A DNA stretch of 64,000 nucleotides from Methanoregula formicica SMSP (GTDB lineage Archaea > Halobacteriota > Methanomicrobia > Methanomicrobiales > Methanospirillaceae): contig NC_019943.1 in the NCBI RefSeq assembly GCF_000327485.1, forward strand, positions 868,001 to 932,000. Reading direction: 5' to 3'. Below, in pieces: positions 36,019-43,602 of this stretch (position 1 is its first letter; each line of letters opens with the position of its first letter). The notes under the pieces were generated by a model. The model was not told the DNA's origin, made no database searches, and worked only from the letters and a program-made list of their open reading frames with translations. The translations under genes were made by a program, and so were the position numbers.

Positions 36019-36054
36019 ATTTATATTTTGTTAAAGCAAGTATAATTGTTCTAA
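36019..36054 (+). promoter_or_regulatory. TATA box plus candidate operator of the wHTH regulator gene
   Basis: TTTATATTT (36019-36027), then the imperfect palindrome TTAAAGCAAG-TATA-ATTGTTCTAA (36031-36054, 10-4-10). The same architecture recurs at 37201-37224 and 37781-37804 and, loosely, at 55880-55902. Placed where a repressor would overlap the transcription start of 36127-36936. Confidence 0.5.
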
Positions 36055-36126
36055 TATCTCCCGTATCAGACCGCATATCAATGCACGATACCGAGACGAA
36101 GGTATGAAAAAGAAGGACGCACCTGC

Positions 36127-36936
36127 ATGACACCGGATACACGAGACCTGCCTATGTCGATCCTGCGGAGCAAACGCGATGTTTCACGGTTTCAGATCCT
36201 CGTCGAGATCACCGAACACCAGCCGGGCATCCGCCAGCAGGAGATCGCCACGAAACTGGGCGTGACGCCGCAGGCCGTTTCCGAATACATCCGGGAGCTT
36301 GCCGACGAGGGGATGGTCTCCGCGAACCGTCGCGGAAATTACGAAGTGACAAAGGCCGGCATTGAATGGATCCTTGAAAATGCCGAAGTCCTTGAATCCT
36401 ATGCCCGCCACATCCGGCAGGACCTTATCCAGCAGGTCGCCTTCTGGACTGCGATCGCGGCTGAAGACCTCAGGGCAGGAGAAGATGCCGGTGTGTTCAT
36501 GAAAGACGGGTTCCTGTATGCCGGAAAGCAGCAGTCTGCCGCACGGGGAACCGTTGTGGCGGATGCAAAGAGGGGGACGGACGTCGGGATAGCCAGGCTG
36601 AACGGCATCATCGATCACCACGAGGGGACGATCCACGTCTGCAAGGTACCCCGGATCCAGCAGGGCGGGTCACGCAGAGTACAAAAAGACCAGCTGAAGG
36701 AGATCATTGCAACCACCGCAATGGTGGCAGCAGTCGGGGTGGAGGCCCGTGCCGCGCTGAAGTCCGTTGGCCGGGATCCGGACCTGTTCTTTGGCGCACG
36801 GGAAGGCGTGATCGAGGCGGCGTTCCATGGCATCGATTGTGCAATCGTTATTGTGGACGAGGAGTTTGCGGACTTCGTCAAGCGGCTGGAGGGCAGGGAA
36901 CTCGTGTACGTAATCCATGATCTAATAGCGCCATGA
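36127..36936 (+). CDS. winged-helix transcriptional regulator (COG1497-like)
   Basis: 269 residues. An N-terminal winged helix-turn-helix (about 15-75: RQQEIATKLGVTPQAVSEYIRELADEGMV) is followed by a linker helix and a ligand/effector domain (about 110-265) with EGTIHVCKVPRIQQGGSRRV and an alpha/beta C terminus (IDCAIVIVDEEFADFVKRL). This fits the archaeal predicted-regulator group COG1497, whose effectors are unknown. It is monocistronic with its own candidate operator. The same palindrome precedes the NikR-domain gene, the pilin operon and, less clearly, cbiMNQO, so it may control them. Confidence 0.85.
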   Translation: MTPDTRDLPMSILRSKRDVSRFQILVEITEHQPGIRQQEIATKLGVTPQAVSEYIRELADEGMVSANRRGNYEVTKAGIEWILENAEVLESYARHIRQDLIQQVAFWTAIAAEDLRAGEDAGVFMKDGFLYAGKQQSAARGTVVADAKRGTDVGIARLNGIIDHHEGTIHVCKVPRIQQGGSRRVQKDQLKEIIATTAMVAAVGVEARAALKSVGRDPDLFFGAREGVIEAAFHGIDCAIVIVDEEFADFVKRLEGRELVYVIHDLIAP

Positions 36937-37375
36937 ATAATGGTTGCGGGTTTGGAATGTATTGATGGGAACATTTCTTTTAGTGAAACACGGTTTTTCT
37001 CATCAGGTTCAACGCTGCAGCCAAAGCTCATGCAGAAAACTTCGATGATACTCCAATGTAGTGCGTATGTTTTTGTCTCTCTCGCAGATTGTTCTGGAAA
37101 GTCTTACCGGTGCAGGAATTCTCGCATGGAGTAAAAAGGCTTTTATTTTTCCTGATTGTTGAAAATTTTCGCTGAGTCGTATTGGACAAAAAATTTTTAG
37201 TTAAGACAAACAAAATTGTTTTAATATCCGGATGGATGTTTTGACTGGAATAAAAAATTCCTCGTTCAAGCTGTGTAACGATGACAGGGAATCGAAGCAT
37301 TTCTCAAACATCCTCCAAGAATGTTTATGAATGGGAAACCGGTTGAACCAATGGAAAGATGGTGGGTGTAATGCG
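36937..37375. promoter_or_regulatory. intergenic region with candidate operator at 37201-37224
   Basis: No gene seen. TTAAGACAAA-CAAA-ATTGTTTTAA (37201-37224) is a 10-4-10 palindrome followed by TAT, as at 36031, and preceded by AAAAATTTTTA. GGTGGGTG (37361-37368) is the ribosome binding site for the ATG at 37376. Confidence 0.5.
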
Positions 37376-37642
37376 ATGAAGGTACAACAGGAACAGAGGG
37401 GTGCGATGACGGTGATCTATGATTACAGCCAGAAGAGTGTGTGGCTGACACTGGAACACGTCCAGCACCGGTACAGCGGGATCATCCGGGCCTCGGTCCG
37501 GTCGCAGATGACCGAGAACCTTGGCATGGTAGTTATGCTCCTTAAGGGGCAGGATGACCAGTGCGCTTCTCTCCTTGAGCAGCTGAAAGCAAAGAAGGGT
37601 GTCCGGTCGGTGAACCTTACCGTGATTCCTCCCGAACAGTAA
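37376..37642 (+). CDS. orphan NikR C-terminal-like domain without DNA-binding part
   Basis: 88 residues aligning without gaps to the ACT-like nickel domain of the two NikR proteins here (GAMTVIYDYSQK against GVITMVYDHEQR; KKGVRSVNLTVI against HKGVESVKLTTI). There is no ribbon-helix-helix segment. Of the four Ni ligands only the His76 equivalent remains (His31); the others are Arg42, Gln44 and Gly50. It probably cannot bind Ni in the NikR manner. It could hetero-oligomerise with NikR as a modulator, or bind another ligand through the ACT-like fold. ATG 37376 is chosen over 37331 because of GGTGGGTG seven bases upstream. Confidence 0.8.
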   Translation: MKVQQEQRGAMTVIYDYSQKSVWLTLEHVQHRYSGIIRASVRSQMTENLGMVVMLLKGQDDQCASLLEQLKAKKGVRSVNLTVIPPEQ

Positions 37643-37767
37643 TTCTCTTTTTACCGGTATTCTGTTGGTTGGCTCTTGATACATGGGATGTGTTTTTCCC
37701 ATTCTTGTTATTACTATTTTTAGATTTTTTGCTATTTGATGATACGTTGTGAGACACAATAATGATC

Positions 37768-37804
37768 AATTAAAATAGTTTTAAAGCAAGCGTACTTGCG
37801 TCAA
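37768..37804 (+). promoter_or_regulatory. pilin operon promoter and candidate operator
   Basis: ATTAAAATAG (about 37769-37778), then TTAAAGCAAG-CGTA-CTTGCGTCAA (37781-37804), whose inner arms GCAAG/CTTGC are a perfect inverted repeat and whose left arm is identical to that at 36031-36040. Confidence 0.5.
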
Positions 37805-37882
37805 TAGTGAGGGGCACGCGATTTCCCGGTGATGACCGGATACTGTGTGTCTTTCCTGGACCTGAACGATGTGAGGCAGATA

Positions 37883-38602
37883 ATGGAAAGATCCAAACCC
37901 ACTTCAGATGAATGTGCAGTCTCACCGGTTGTCGGTGTCATGCTGATGCTCGTCGTGACGATCATCATTGCCGCAGTCGTTTCTGCCTTTGCTGCAGGAA
38001 TGGGAACACAGAAAGAGAAGACCCCCCAGTCCTCCTTAGAATGCCATATCAAATGGGACAACGGGGCGATGTCCGGTGTCCCGGGTCCCTTGTTCACGCT
38101 GAGGCACATCGGGGGAGATCCCATCAATACAAAAAACACAAAACTCGTAACCAGCTGGGCGAATGCCACGGGAATTTATCATATCCAGTCCACGGTGGCC
38201 CCGGTGTGGGGGACGGGACAGGAGACCTATACCACCGCACGCTCACCGGGGACCAGCAATTATACGCTCTCCTCTCTGAACACCCATTATACATCAACAT
38301 CCGGAGCCTCGTTATACTACAATGCCCCCTACCTTGCTGTTCCCGGGAGCTATCCGACCGGAACAGGATTTGCCAATAACGATACGGTACTCTGGTTTGG
38401 CAACTATGTTTTCCGTGCCGGGGATGTCATCCAGGCAAACACGGATAATACCGTATCCGGAACAGCGAACTACCAGAACCAGGCAACACCGATTATCAAG
38501 GATGCCCAACTCCTGACACGCAATGATTATGTCAATGTCAAACTGATCGACGTGAAATCCGGTTCAACGATCTATGAAAAAGATATCCTGGTGGAGAGGT
38601 GA
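37883..38602 (+). CDS. archaeal type IV pilin
   Basis: 239 residues: leader MERSKPTSDEC, then AVSPVVGVMLMLVVTIIIAAVVSAFAAG, then a large Thr/Ser/Tyr-rich domain with several NxT/S sequons. The ATG at 37883 is preferred over an in-frame ATG at 37829 because it gives a leader of normal length and GTGAGG stands about 7 bases before it. It is followed 3 bases later by a second pilin gene. The candidate operator upstream links its expression to the nearby wHTH regulator. Confidence 0.88.
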   Translation: MERSKPTSDECAVSPVVGVMLMLVVTIIIAAVVSAFAAGMGTQKEKTPQSSLECHIKWDNGAMSGVPGPLFTLRHIGGDPINTKNTKLVTSWANATGIYHIQSTVAPVWGTGQETYTTARSPGTSNYTLSSLNTHYTSTSGASLYYNAPYLAVPGSYPTGTGFANNDTVLWFGNYVFRAGDVIQANTDNTVSGTANYQNQATPIIKDAQLLTRNDYVNVKLIDVKSGSTIYEKDILVER

Positions 38603-38605
38603 ATC

Positions 38606-39112
38606 ATGGATCGAATTATCAGGAATTCCGATGCAGTTTCGCCAGTAATAGGCGTTATGCTCATGCTCGTTGTTACGATCATCATCGCGGCAGTTGTCAG
38701 CGCTTATGCCGGAGGGTTTTCTCAGGGAGCGGTCAAAACACCGCAGGTAACCATCGGGGCAGAAGTCCGGAACAGCTCATACGTTCTCATCAGCCATGAT
38801 GGCGGAGACTCTCTTGACCCGGCATCGATAACAATCAAGACCTACATCCCGTCAGGCACGTACAAGGACATGAGTTATGGGGTGGATCTTTTAAAGGCAA
38901 TCAACCTGGAAACGGGAGATGCCGTGAAGGGAACATACAGTTCCCAGGTAATCAAGCCCGGGGACAAGATTAAGATCAACTGGCCGGATGCCTTTGCCAC
39001 TTCCAAGTATGGGCTAATGGCTCCTGGTGTCGATGAACCAGTCAACGTTGAAATCTATGACTCGGGAAGCGGAAAAGTGATTGCAATGGTCCGGACGAAT
39101 GTACTGCCGTAA
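38606..39112 (+). CDS. archaeal type IV pilin
   Basis: 168 residues: leader MDRIIRNSD, then AVSPVIGVMLMLVVTIIIAAVVSAYAGG and a compact domain. GGAGAGG lies 8 bases before the ATG, overlapping the end of the first pilin gene, so the pair is translationally linked. It resembles the N-terminal plan of the pilin at 3-497 (AYAGG/TYAGG with GA(E/V)KxPQ following). A hairpin terminator closes the unit. Confidence 0.9.
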   Translation: MDRIIRNSDAVSPVIGVMLMLVVTIIIAAVVSAYAGGFSQGAVKTPQVTIGAEVRNSSYVLISHDGGDSLDPASITIKTYIPSGTYKDMSYGVDLLKAINLETGDAVKGTYSSQVIKPGDKIKINWPDAFATSKYGLMAPGVDEPVNVEIYDSGSGKVIAMVRTNVLP

Positions 39113-39113
39113 G

Positions 39114-39141
39114 CCGGGTATATCCCGGTTATCGCTTTTTT
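39114..39141 (+). terminator. hairpin plus T-run after pilin pair
   Basis: CCGGG-TATAT-CCCGG stem (39114-39128) with TTATCGC and six T residues (39136-39141). Confidence 0.65.
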
Positions 39142-39178
39142 GACACCGATGTGTGATCTCACCAGATGGAGCAGCCAT

Positions 39179-39544
39179 ATGTCAAATTTTTTTGGAATCA
39201 AACCGCAATCGGAAACACAAAAACTCATCAAGAAGTTCGAAGACGAAGTCCTGATCCGTTACAACAACCAGCAGCTGCTGGGGACTGTGTACGTGGACAT
39301 GCAGGAAGATCGCTGGGCAGTCGCGTTTGCGTATAATTATACCCGGCATCCCGGATTGCACGGGCACGAGAACCCGCTTGAAGTGCGGTATTCGGCAAAG
39401 CCGCAGGATGCTGGCCGGATCCAGGTGTTCCGTTCCAATGCTGCAGCAGAAAAAGTGCTGGACGCAGGGACAATCCCGGATGAAAATGCATTCATCCGCT
39501 ATGTCCTTTTACAGGAGCGCTCGCTTGCCGGGCGTGCCGCATGA
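39179..39544 (+). CDS. small conserved-looking protein, unknown function
   Basis: 121 residues, soluble, no signal or membrane helix: MSNFFGIKPQSETQKLIKKF, a central DMQEDRWAVAFAYNYTRHPGLHGHENPLEVRY and a C-terminal helix (ENAFIRYVLLQERS). The ATG at 39179 has GGAG 7-10 bases upstream; an in-frame ATG at 39140 adds 13 unlikely residues overlapping the terminator. No family recognised. It precedes the corrinoid uptake operon by 40 bases and might be co-transcribed. Confidence 0.65.
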   Translation: MSNFFGIKPQSETQKLIKKFEDEVLIRYNNQQLLGTVYVDMQEDRWAVAFAYNYTRHPGLHGHENPLEVRYSAKPQDAGRIQVFRSNAAAEKVLDAGTIPDENAFIRYVLLQERSLAGRAA

Positions 39545-39584
39545 TGGCGGGGCACCATTCCGGGACCGGGAGTGATCATCTCCC

Positions 39585-40532
39585 GTGACCCGGACAATTC
39601 CGGTCATCACCGGCCTCATCATCGCAGCAGCGCTGACCATCATTGTCTGCACGTTCACCGGCCCCGCCGGTTTCGGCTTTGTCACAACCGCACCGGGAGC
39701 CGCAAACATCGTCGGGGGCATCCGGCTCCCCCGCGTTCTTGCTGCTTTTTTTGTCGGGGGAAGTCTGGCAGTCGCAGGCGCGGCTATGCAGGCACTCTTC
39801 AAAAACCCGATGGCCGATCCCTATATCCTCGGCACATCCTCCGGAGGAGCGCTCGGGGCCGCCCTTGCCATCGTCTTCTTTGGCGGATTCTTCGTACCGG
39901 TCTTTGCCTTTGCCGGGGCGATCATCGCGATCCTGATCGTCTGGGGAATTGCCGGCCGCAAAGGGGTTATCGCAACAGAGACGCTCCTGTTGACCGGCAT
40001 CGCGGTCTCGTACTTCCTCGCCGCCGTCCTCTCGTTCATGATTGCTGTTGCCGGCCAGAATGTCCACCAGATCGTCTTCTGGCTCATGGGAGGATTCTGG
40101 AATGCATCGTCGTCCGATGCCATTCTTGCAGCTGGTCTCCTTGTGTCGGCCGGGCTCCTCCTGTTCGTCATGGGCCGCGACCTTAACGCGCTCTCCTTGG
40201 GCGAGGAGACCGCCGCACATCTCGGGATCGATGCAGCCCGCGCCCGCTGGACCGTGCTTGGTGGCAGCGCACTGCTTGTCGCAGGTGCAGTATCCATTGC
40301 CGGTTCTATCGGTTTCATCGGGCTCGTCACCCCCCACATCATACGGTTGCTGCTCGGCCCGGACAACCGCGTCGTGATCCCCGCAAGCATTCTTGGCGGC
40401 GGGATCCTGCTGGTGATATCGGATACGATCGTGCGGACATTCTTCTCCGACCTGCCGGTCGGGATCATCACCGCATTCATCGGCGCCCCGTTCTTCATCT
40501 GGCTCATCTACCGGCGGGGGGAGGTATCATGA
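39585..40532 (+). CDS. btuC: corrinoid ABC transporter permease (BtuC-like)
   Basis: 315-residue FecCD permease with about nine or ten helices and the blocks GGIRLPRVLAAFFVGGSLAVAGAAMQALFKNPMADPYILGTSSG, LMGGFWNAS and GSIGFIGLVTPHIIRLL. It starts at GTG 39585 with GGGAG a few bases upstream. It overlaps the ATPase gene by 4 bases (ATGA). Assignment as a corrinoid importer rests on the operon: ATPase, TIM barrel, BtuF-like protein, CbiA/CfbB and CbiZ follow with almost no spacing. Confidence 0.88.
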   Translation: MTRTIPVITGLIIAAALTIIVCTFTGPAGFGFVTTAPGAANIVGGIRLPRVLAAFFVGGSLAVAGAAMQALFKNPMADPYILGTSSGGALGAALAIVFFGGFFVPVFAFAGAIIAILIVWGIAGRKGVIATETLLLTGIAVSYFLAAVLSFMIAVAGQNVHQIVFWLMGGFWNASSSDAILAAGLLVSAGLLLFVMGRDLNALSLGEETAAHLGIDAARARWTVLGGSALLVAGAVSIAGSIGFIGLVTPHIIRLLLGPDNRVVIPASILGGGILLVISDTIVRTFFSDLPVGIITAFIGAPFFIWLIYRRGEVS

Positions 40533-41824
40533 ACAGCCACGTTCCGGTGAATGCAGAGAACCTCGCTGCCGGCTATAATGGAAAGGAGATCGTCAGTTCC
40601 GTCACCTGTTCGTTTGCAAAGGGCACCTTCATCGGTATTATCGGACCGAATGGGTCGGGAAAGACTACCCTCCTCCGCGCGATCAGCCGCGTTATTCCCT
40701 CTAGCGGGATCCTTGAACTGGACGGCAGGCCGGTCAGCGGGTATACCCCGGCCGAGCTGGGCGTGGCGCTCGGTTTTGTCCCGCAGGACGAGGACCGGCC
40801 GTTCGCGTACACGGTCATGCAGGTTGTCCTGATGTCGCGGTATGCACGGGTGAGCAGGTTTGCCTCACTCTCTCCCAACGATTATGCCCGGTGTTACCGT
40901 GCCCTTGACCGGACTGGCATCACTCACCTGAAGGACCGGTCGATCCGCGCCCTCTCCGGGGGCGAGTGGCAGCGGGTGCTCATTGCCCGGGCCCTTGCGC
41001 AGGACACACCGGTGATCCTGCTGGACGAGCCCACGTCCCACCTGGACCTCGCGCACCAGGTTGGTATCCTCACGCTCGTCCGGGACCTTGCCCGTTCCGG
41101 GAGGACCGTTGTCGGCGTATTCCACGACCTCAACCTCGCCCTGCAGTACTGCGACCGGCTCCTGATGATCCAGGGCGGGCATATTGTTGCTGACGGGGCA
41201 CCGGGGGATGTCCTGACACCGGAAAATGTGCGGGAAGTCTACGGGGCCGAAGTGGTCACCACTTCGCACCCGGCAACAGGCCGGACCATCCTCGTACCGC
41301 TCGATACCCGGAATAATGGTGACGGTTCTCTGGAGAAACAAAAGGTACTTGTCATCTCCGGCGGGGGAAGCGGGGGCGATCTCCTCCGGGTCCTCTGCCA
41401 CAACGGGTACGCCGTTTCGGCCGGCATCCTCGCAACAACCGATTCGGACTATGCTGTTGTAAAAGCGCTGGAGATCCCCTGTATCCCCGTCCTCCCCTTC
41501 TCGCAGATCCCGGCGCATGCCCTGGAAAAACTCAAACGGCTGGTGGTACAGGCCGATCGCATTGTCCTTTCTGTGCATCCTGTCGGTGCCGGTAATTACC
41601 CGGTCCTCGAAATTCTCCAGAGCATGGAACCCGGGCGCCTCGTTATCCACCTTCCGGATGGCAGGGAGTTCTCGTCGTACGACTTTACCCGGGGAAAGGC
41701 GGCTGCCGCCTATGCTGCACTCTGTACTGCCGGGGCATCCTGCACCGGGACCTGTGACGGGATCCTTGTAATCCTGGAAGGGAATATCGGTAACCCCCCG
41801 CGATCTTCGGGGAATACACCATGA
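40529..41824 (+). CDS. btuD: corrinoid ABC transporter ATPase (BtuD-like) with extra C-terminal domain
   Basis: 431 residues. Residues 1 to about 262 are a normal FecE/BtuD ATPase (Walker A GPNGSGKTT, ALSGGEWQRVLIARAL signature, VILLDEPTSHLDL). About 165 further residues form a second, alpha/beta-looking domain starting VLVISGGGSGGDLLRVLCHNGYAV, with a Gly-rich loop like a nucleotide- or corrinoid-binding Rossmann unit and a Cys-containing end (LCTAGASCTGTC). The usual ATPase is about 260 residues, so this is a true fusion. It overlaps both neighbours by 4 bases. The extension may sense or process the imported corrinoid. Confidence 0.88.
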   Translation: MNSHVPVNAENLAAGYNGKEIVSSVTCSFAKGTFIGIIGPNGSGKTTLLRAISRVIPSSGILELDGRPVSGYTPAELGVALGFVPQDEDRPFAYTVMQVVLMSRYARVSRFASLSPNDYARCYRALDRTGITHLKDRSIRALSGGEWQRVLIARALAQDTPVILLDEPTSHLDLAHQVGILTLVRDLARSGRTVVGVFHDLNLALQYCDRLLMIQGGHIVADGAPGDVLTPENVREVYGAEVVTTSHPATGRTILVPLDTRNNGDGSLEKQKVLVISGGGSGGDLLRVLCHNGYAVSAGILATTDSDYAVVKALEIPCIPVLPFSQIPAHALEKLKRLVVQADRIVLSVHPVGAGNYPVLEILQSMEPGRLVIHLPDGREFSSYDFTRGKAAAAYAALCTAGASCTGTCDGILVILEGNIGNPPRSSGNTP

Positions 41825-42570
41825 CAAGCCCGTTCTTTCTCTCAACATTCTGCTGCATGGACCGTCCGCTGGACGCAGCGCTTGAAACTCTCGCCCCCCG
41901 CACGGGCCATGTCGAGATCGTAGCGGACGGGCCCCACGATATTCTCGCGGATCCCGGAGTATGCAGCTGCTATACCTGCTCATATTCCGTCCACGCGCCC
42001 ACAAGCGAGATCAACATCGCCTCGGTCAGCGAACGTATGCGGAAATTCTCGGTTGCCGTTCTCGGCGACGTGATGGCAGCCTGTGCTGCTATCGGCGCCC
42101 GGCACCTTGTTGTCCACCCGGGATATGCCGTGTATGAACAGGTCCGTGACCGGTCGTTTACCTCCCTGCTTCGTTCGCTTGACGATCTCTCCCACCTCCA
42201 GGAGGAGCACGGGGTCCGTGCCTGTGTCGAGAACATGGGCTCGTGGGAATGCTGCCATTTCCGGACTCCCACCCTCCTCCCCGAACTGGATTCGCGCGGC
42301 CTGGGTTTTGCTCTCGACTGCGGCCATGCCCGGCTGAATGGGAACCTCGATGCGTTCCTTGCCACCAGACAGTGCTGCCATGTCCACCTTCACGACAATG
42401 GCGGAACGAACGATGACCATGATGCATGCGGCAGCGGCACGATCGACTTTCCCTCCCTCCTCAATTTGGTCCCATCCCATGCAACCCTTGTTGTTGAGAC
42501 CCGCGAACTGGTTGCCGCGGACCGCAGCCTCACGTACCTTTCCTCATGCAAAAACGGAACCCTGTCATGA
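41821..42570 (+). CDS. AP-endonuclease-2-like TIM barrel, candidate cobamide-remodelling CbiR
   Basis: 249 residues of the xylose-isomerase/AP endonuclease 2-like TIM-barrel superfamily. Metal-site-type segments occur in order: YSVHAPTSE, HLVVHPGYA, CVENMG, LDCGHARLNG, HVHLHDNGG with DDHDACGSGTIDF, and VVETRE. Its place between BtuD and BtuF and ahead of CbiZ points to corrinoid chemistry. CbiR, a member of this superfamily, is known to cleave the lower-ligand linkage of cobamides, and this protein is a good candidate for that reaction. A sugar-phosphate isomerase is the alternative but has no contextual support. Overlaps both neighbours by 4 bases. Confidence 0.7.
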   Translation: MTSPFFLSTFCCMDRPLDAALETLAPRTGHVEIVADGPHDILADPGVCSCYTCSYSVHAPTSEINIASVSERMRKFSVAVLGDVMAACAAIGARHLVVHPGYAVYEQVRDRSFTSLLRSLDDLSHLQEEHGVRACVENMGSWECCHFRTPTLLPELDSRGLGFALDCGHARLNGNLDAFLATRQCCHVHLHDNGGTNDDHDACGSGTIDFPSLLNLVPSHATLVVETRELVAADRSLTYLSSCKNGTLS

Positions 42571-43601
42571 TGCCACGAACTTCACCCTTCAAAAACCCGC
42601 GGGCAGCTCTGCTTGCTGCCCTGCTGCTCGTTTCCTGCTGTGTCCTGCCGGTATCGGCTGTTGCAGTGACCGACGATGCCGGGACCACTGTCACGCTCAA
42701 TGCAACGCCCCAGCGGATCGTTTCGCTTGCCCCTTCCAACACCGAGATCCTTGCAGCCCTCGACCTGACCGGCCGCCTCGTGGGCATAACAGATGTCTGC
42801 AACTATCCCCCTGAAGTGAACACCGTTCCTCGCATCGGGGGGTATTCCTCCATCAGCACCGAGAAGGTCTCGGCTGCAAGGCCCGACCTGGTCATCGCAT
42901 CGGACATCACCCCGGCAGAGACGACAGCCCGGCTTCGGGCGCTCGGCCTGAACGTGGTGGTCGTTGCGCCCCGGAACATCGATGACATGATCCGGGATAT
43001 CCGAATGGTCGGGGCCCTGACCGGCACGGATGCGGAGGCAGAGCGGCTGGCTGCGAACCTCTCGTTGCGCCTCGCGGCCGTGGGGACTGCAGAGCGGCCG
43101 GCAGGCACCCGCCCGGCCATTGCGCACGTGGTATGGAATAACCCGCTGTACGTGAGCGGGAACAATACCCTCCAGAACGATGTGATCGAACATGCGGGTG
43201 GGAAGAATGCTTTTGCCGGCATATCCGGGTGGGGCACCGTCACCCTTGAGGAGTTCCTTGTAACGAACCCGGATATCATAATCGTCAGCGGGGGCGGCGG
43301 CATGGATAATTCGACCCGGGATGTAATTCTCGACGATTTCATGACCCGCCCGCAGTATGCCTCGCTCTCTGCGGTGAAGAACCACCGGGTATATGCCGTG
43401 AACGCCGATGCTATCAGCCGGGCAGGCCCGCGGATCGTGGACGCGACCGAACAGGTGGCAGCCGATATTCGGGAGATGACCCGAACCGGGACAGGCGGAA
43501 CGGCAGGGGCGGTCCCGACCACCAGAACGCCGGGGTTCTGTGCAGCAGGTACGGTCCTGCTCATCGCCGCGTTCGTGTGCCTGATACAATGGAGACGGTA
43601 A
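42567..43601 (+). CDS. btuF: corrinoid-binding protein (BtuF-like), C-terminally anchored
   Basis: 344 residues. A signal peptide ends at PVSAVA, without a lipobox, and the mature domain has TPQRIVSLAPSNTEILAALDLTGRLVGI, VSAARPDLVIA and a long central helix. The C terminus is a membrane helix (GTVLLIAAFVCLI) followed by basic WRR, so this binding protein is tail-anchored rather than lipid-anchored, unlike the other six here. The ATG at 42567 overlaps the TIM-barrel stop (ATGA); the in-frame ATG at 42546 adds seven residues. The mature sequence is closest in style to BtuF, supporting cobamide uptake. Confidence 0.86.
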   Translation: MMPRTSPFKNPRAALLAALLLVSCCVLPVSAVAVTDDAGTTVTLNATPQRIVSLAPSNTEILAALDLTGRLVGITDVCNYPPEVNTVPRIGGYSSISTEKVSAARPDLVIASDITPAETTARLRALGLNVVVVAPRNIDDMIRDIRMVGALTGTDAEAERLAANLSLRLAAVGTAERPAGTRPAIAHVVWNNPLYVSGNNTLQNDVIEHAGGKNAFAGISGWGTVTLEEFLVTNPDIIIVSGGGGMDNSTRDVILDDFMTRPQYASLSAVKNHRVYAVNADAISRAGPRIVDATEQVAADIREMTRTGTGGTAGAVPTTRTPGFCAAGTVLLIAAFVCLIQWRR

Positions 43602-43602
43602 C

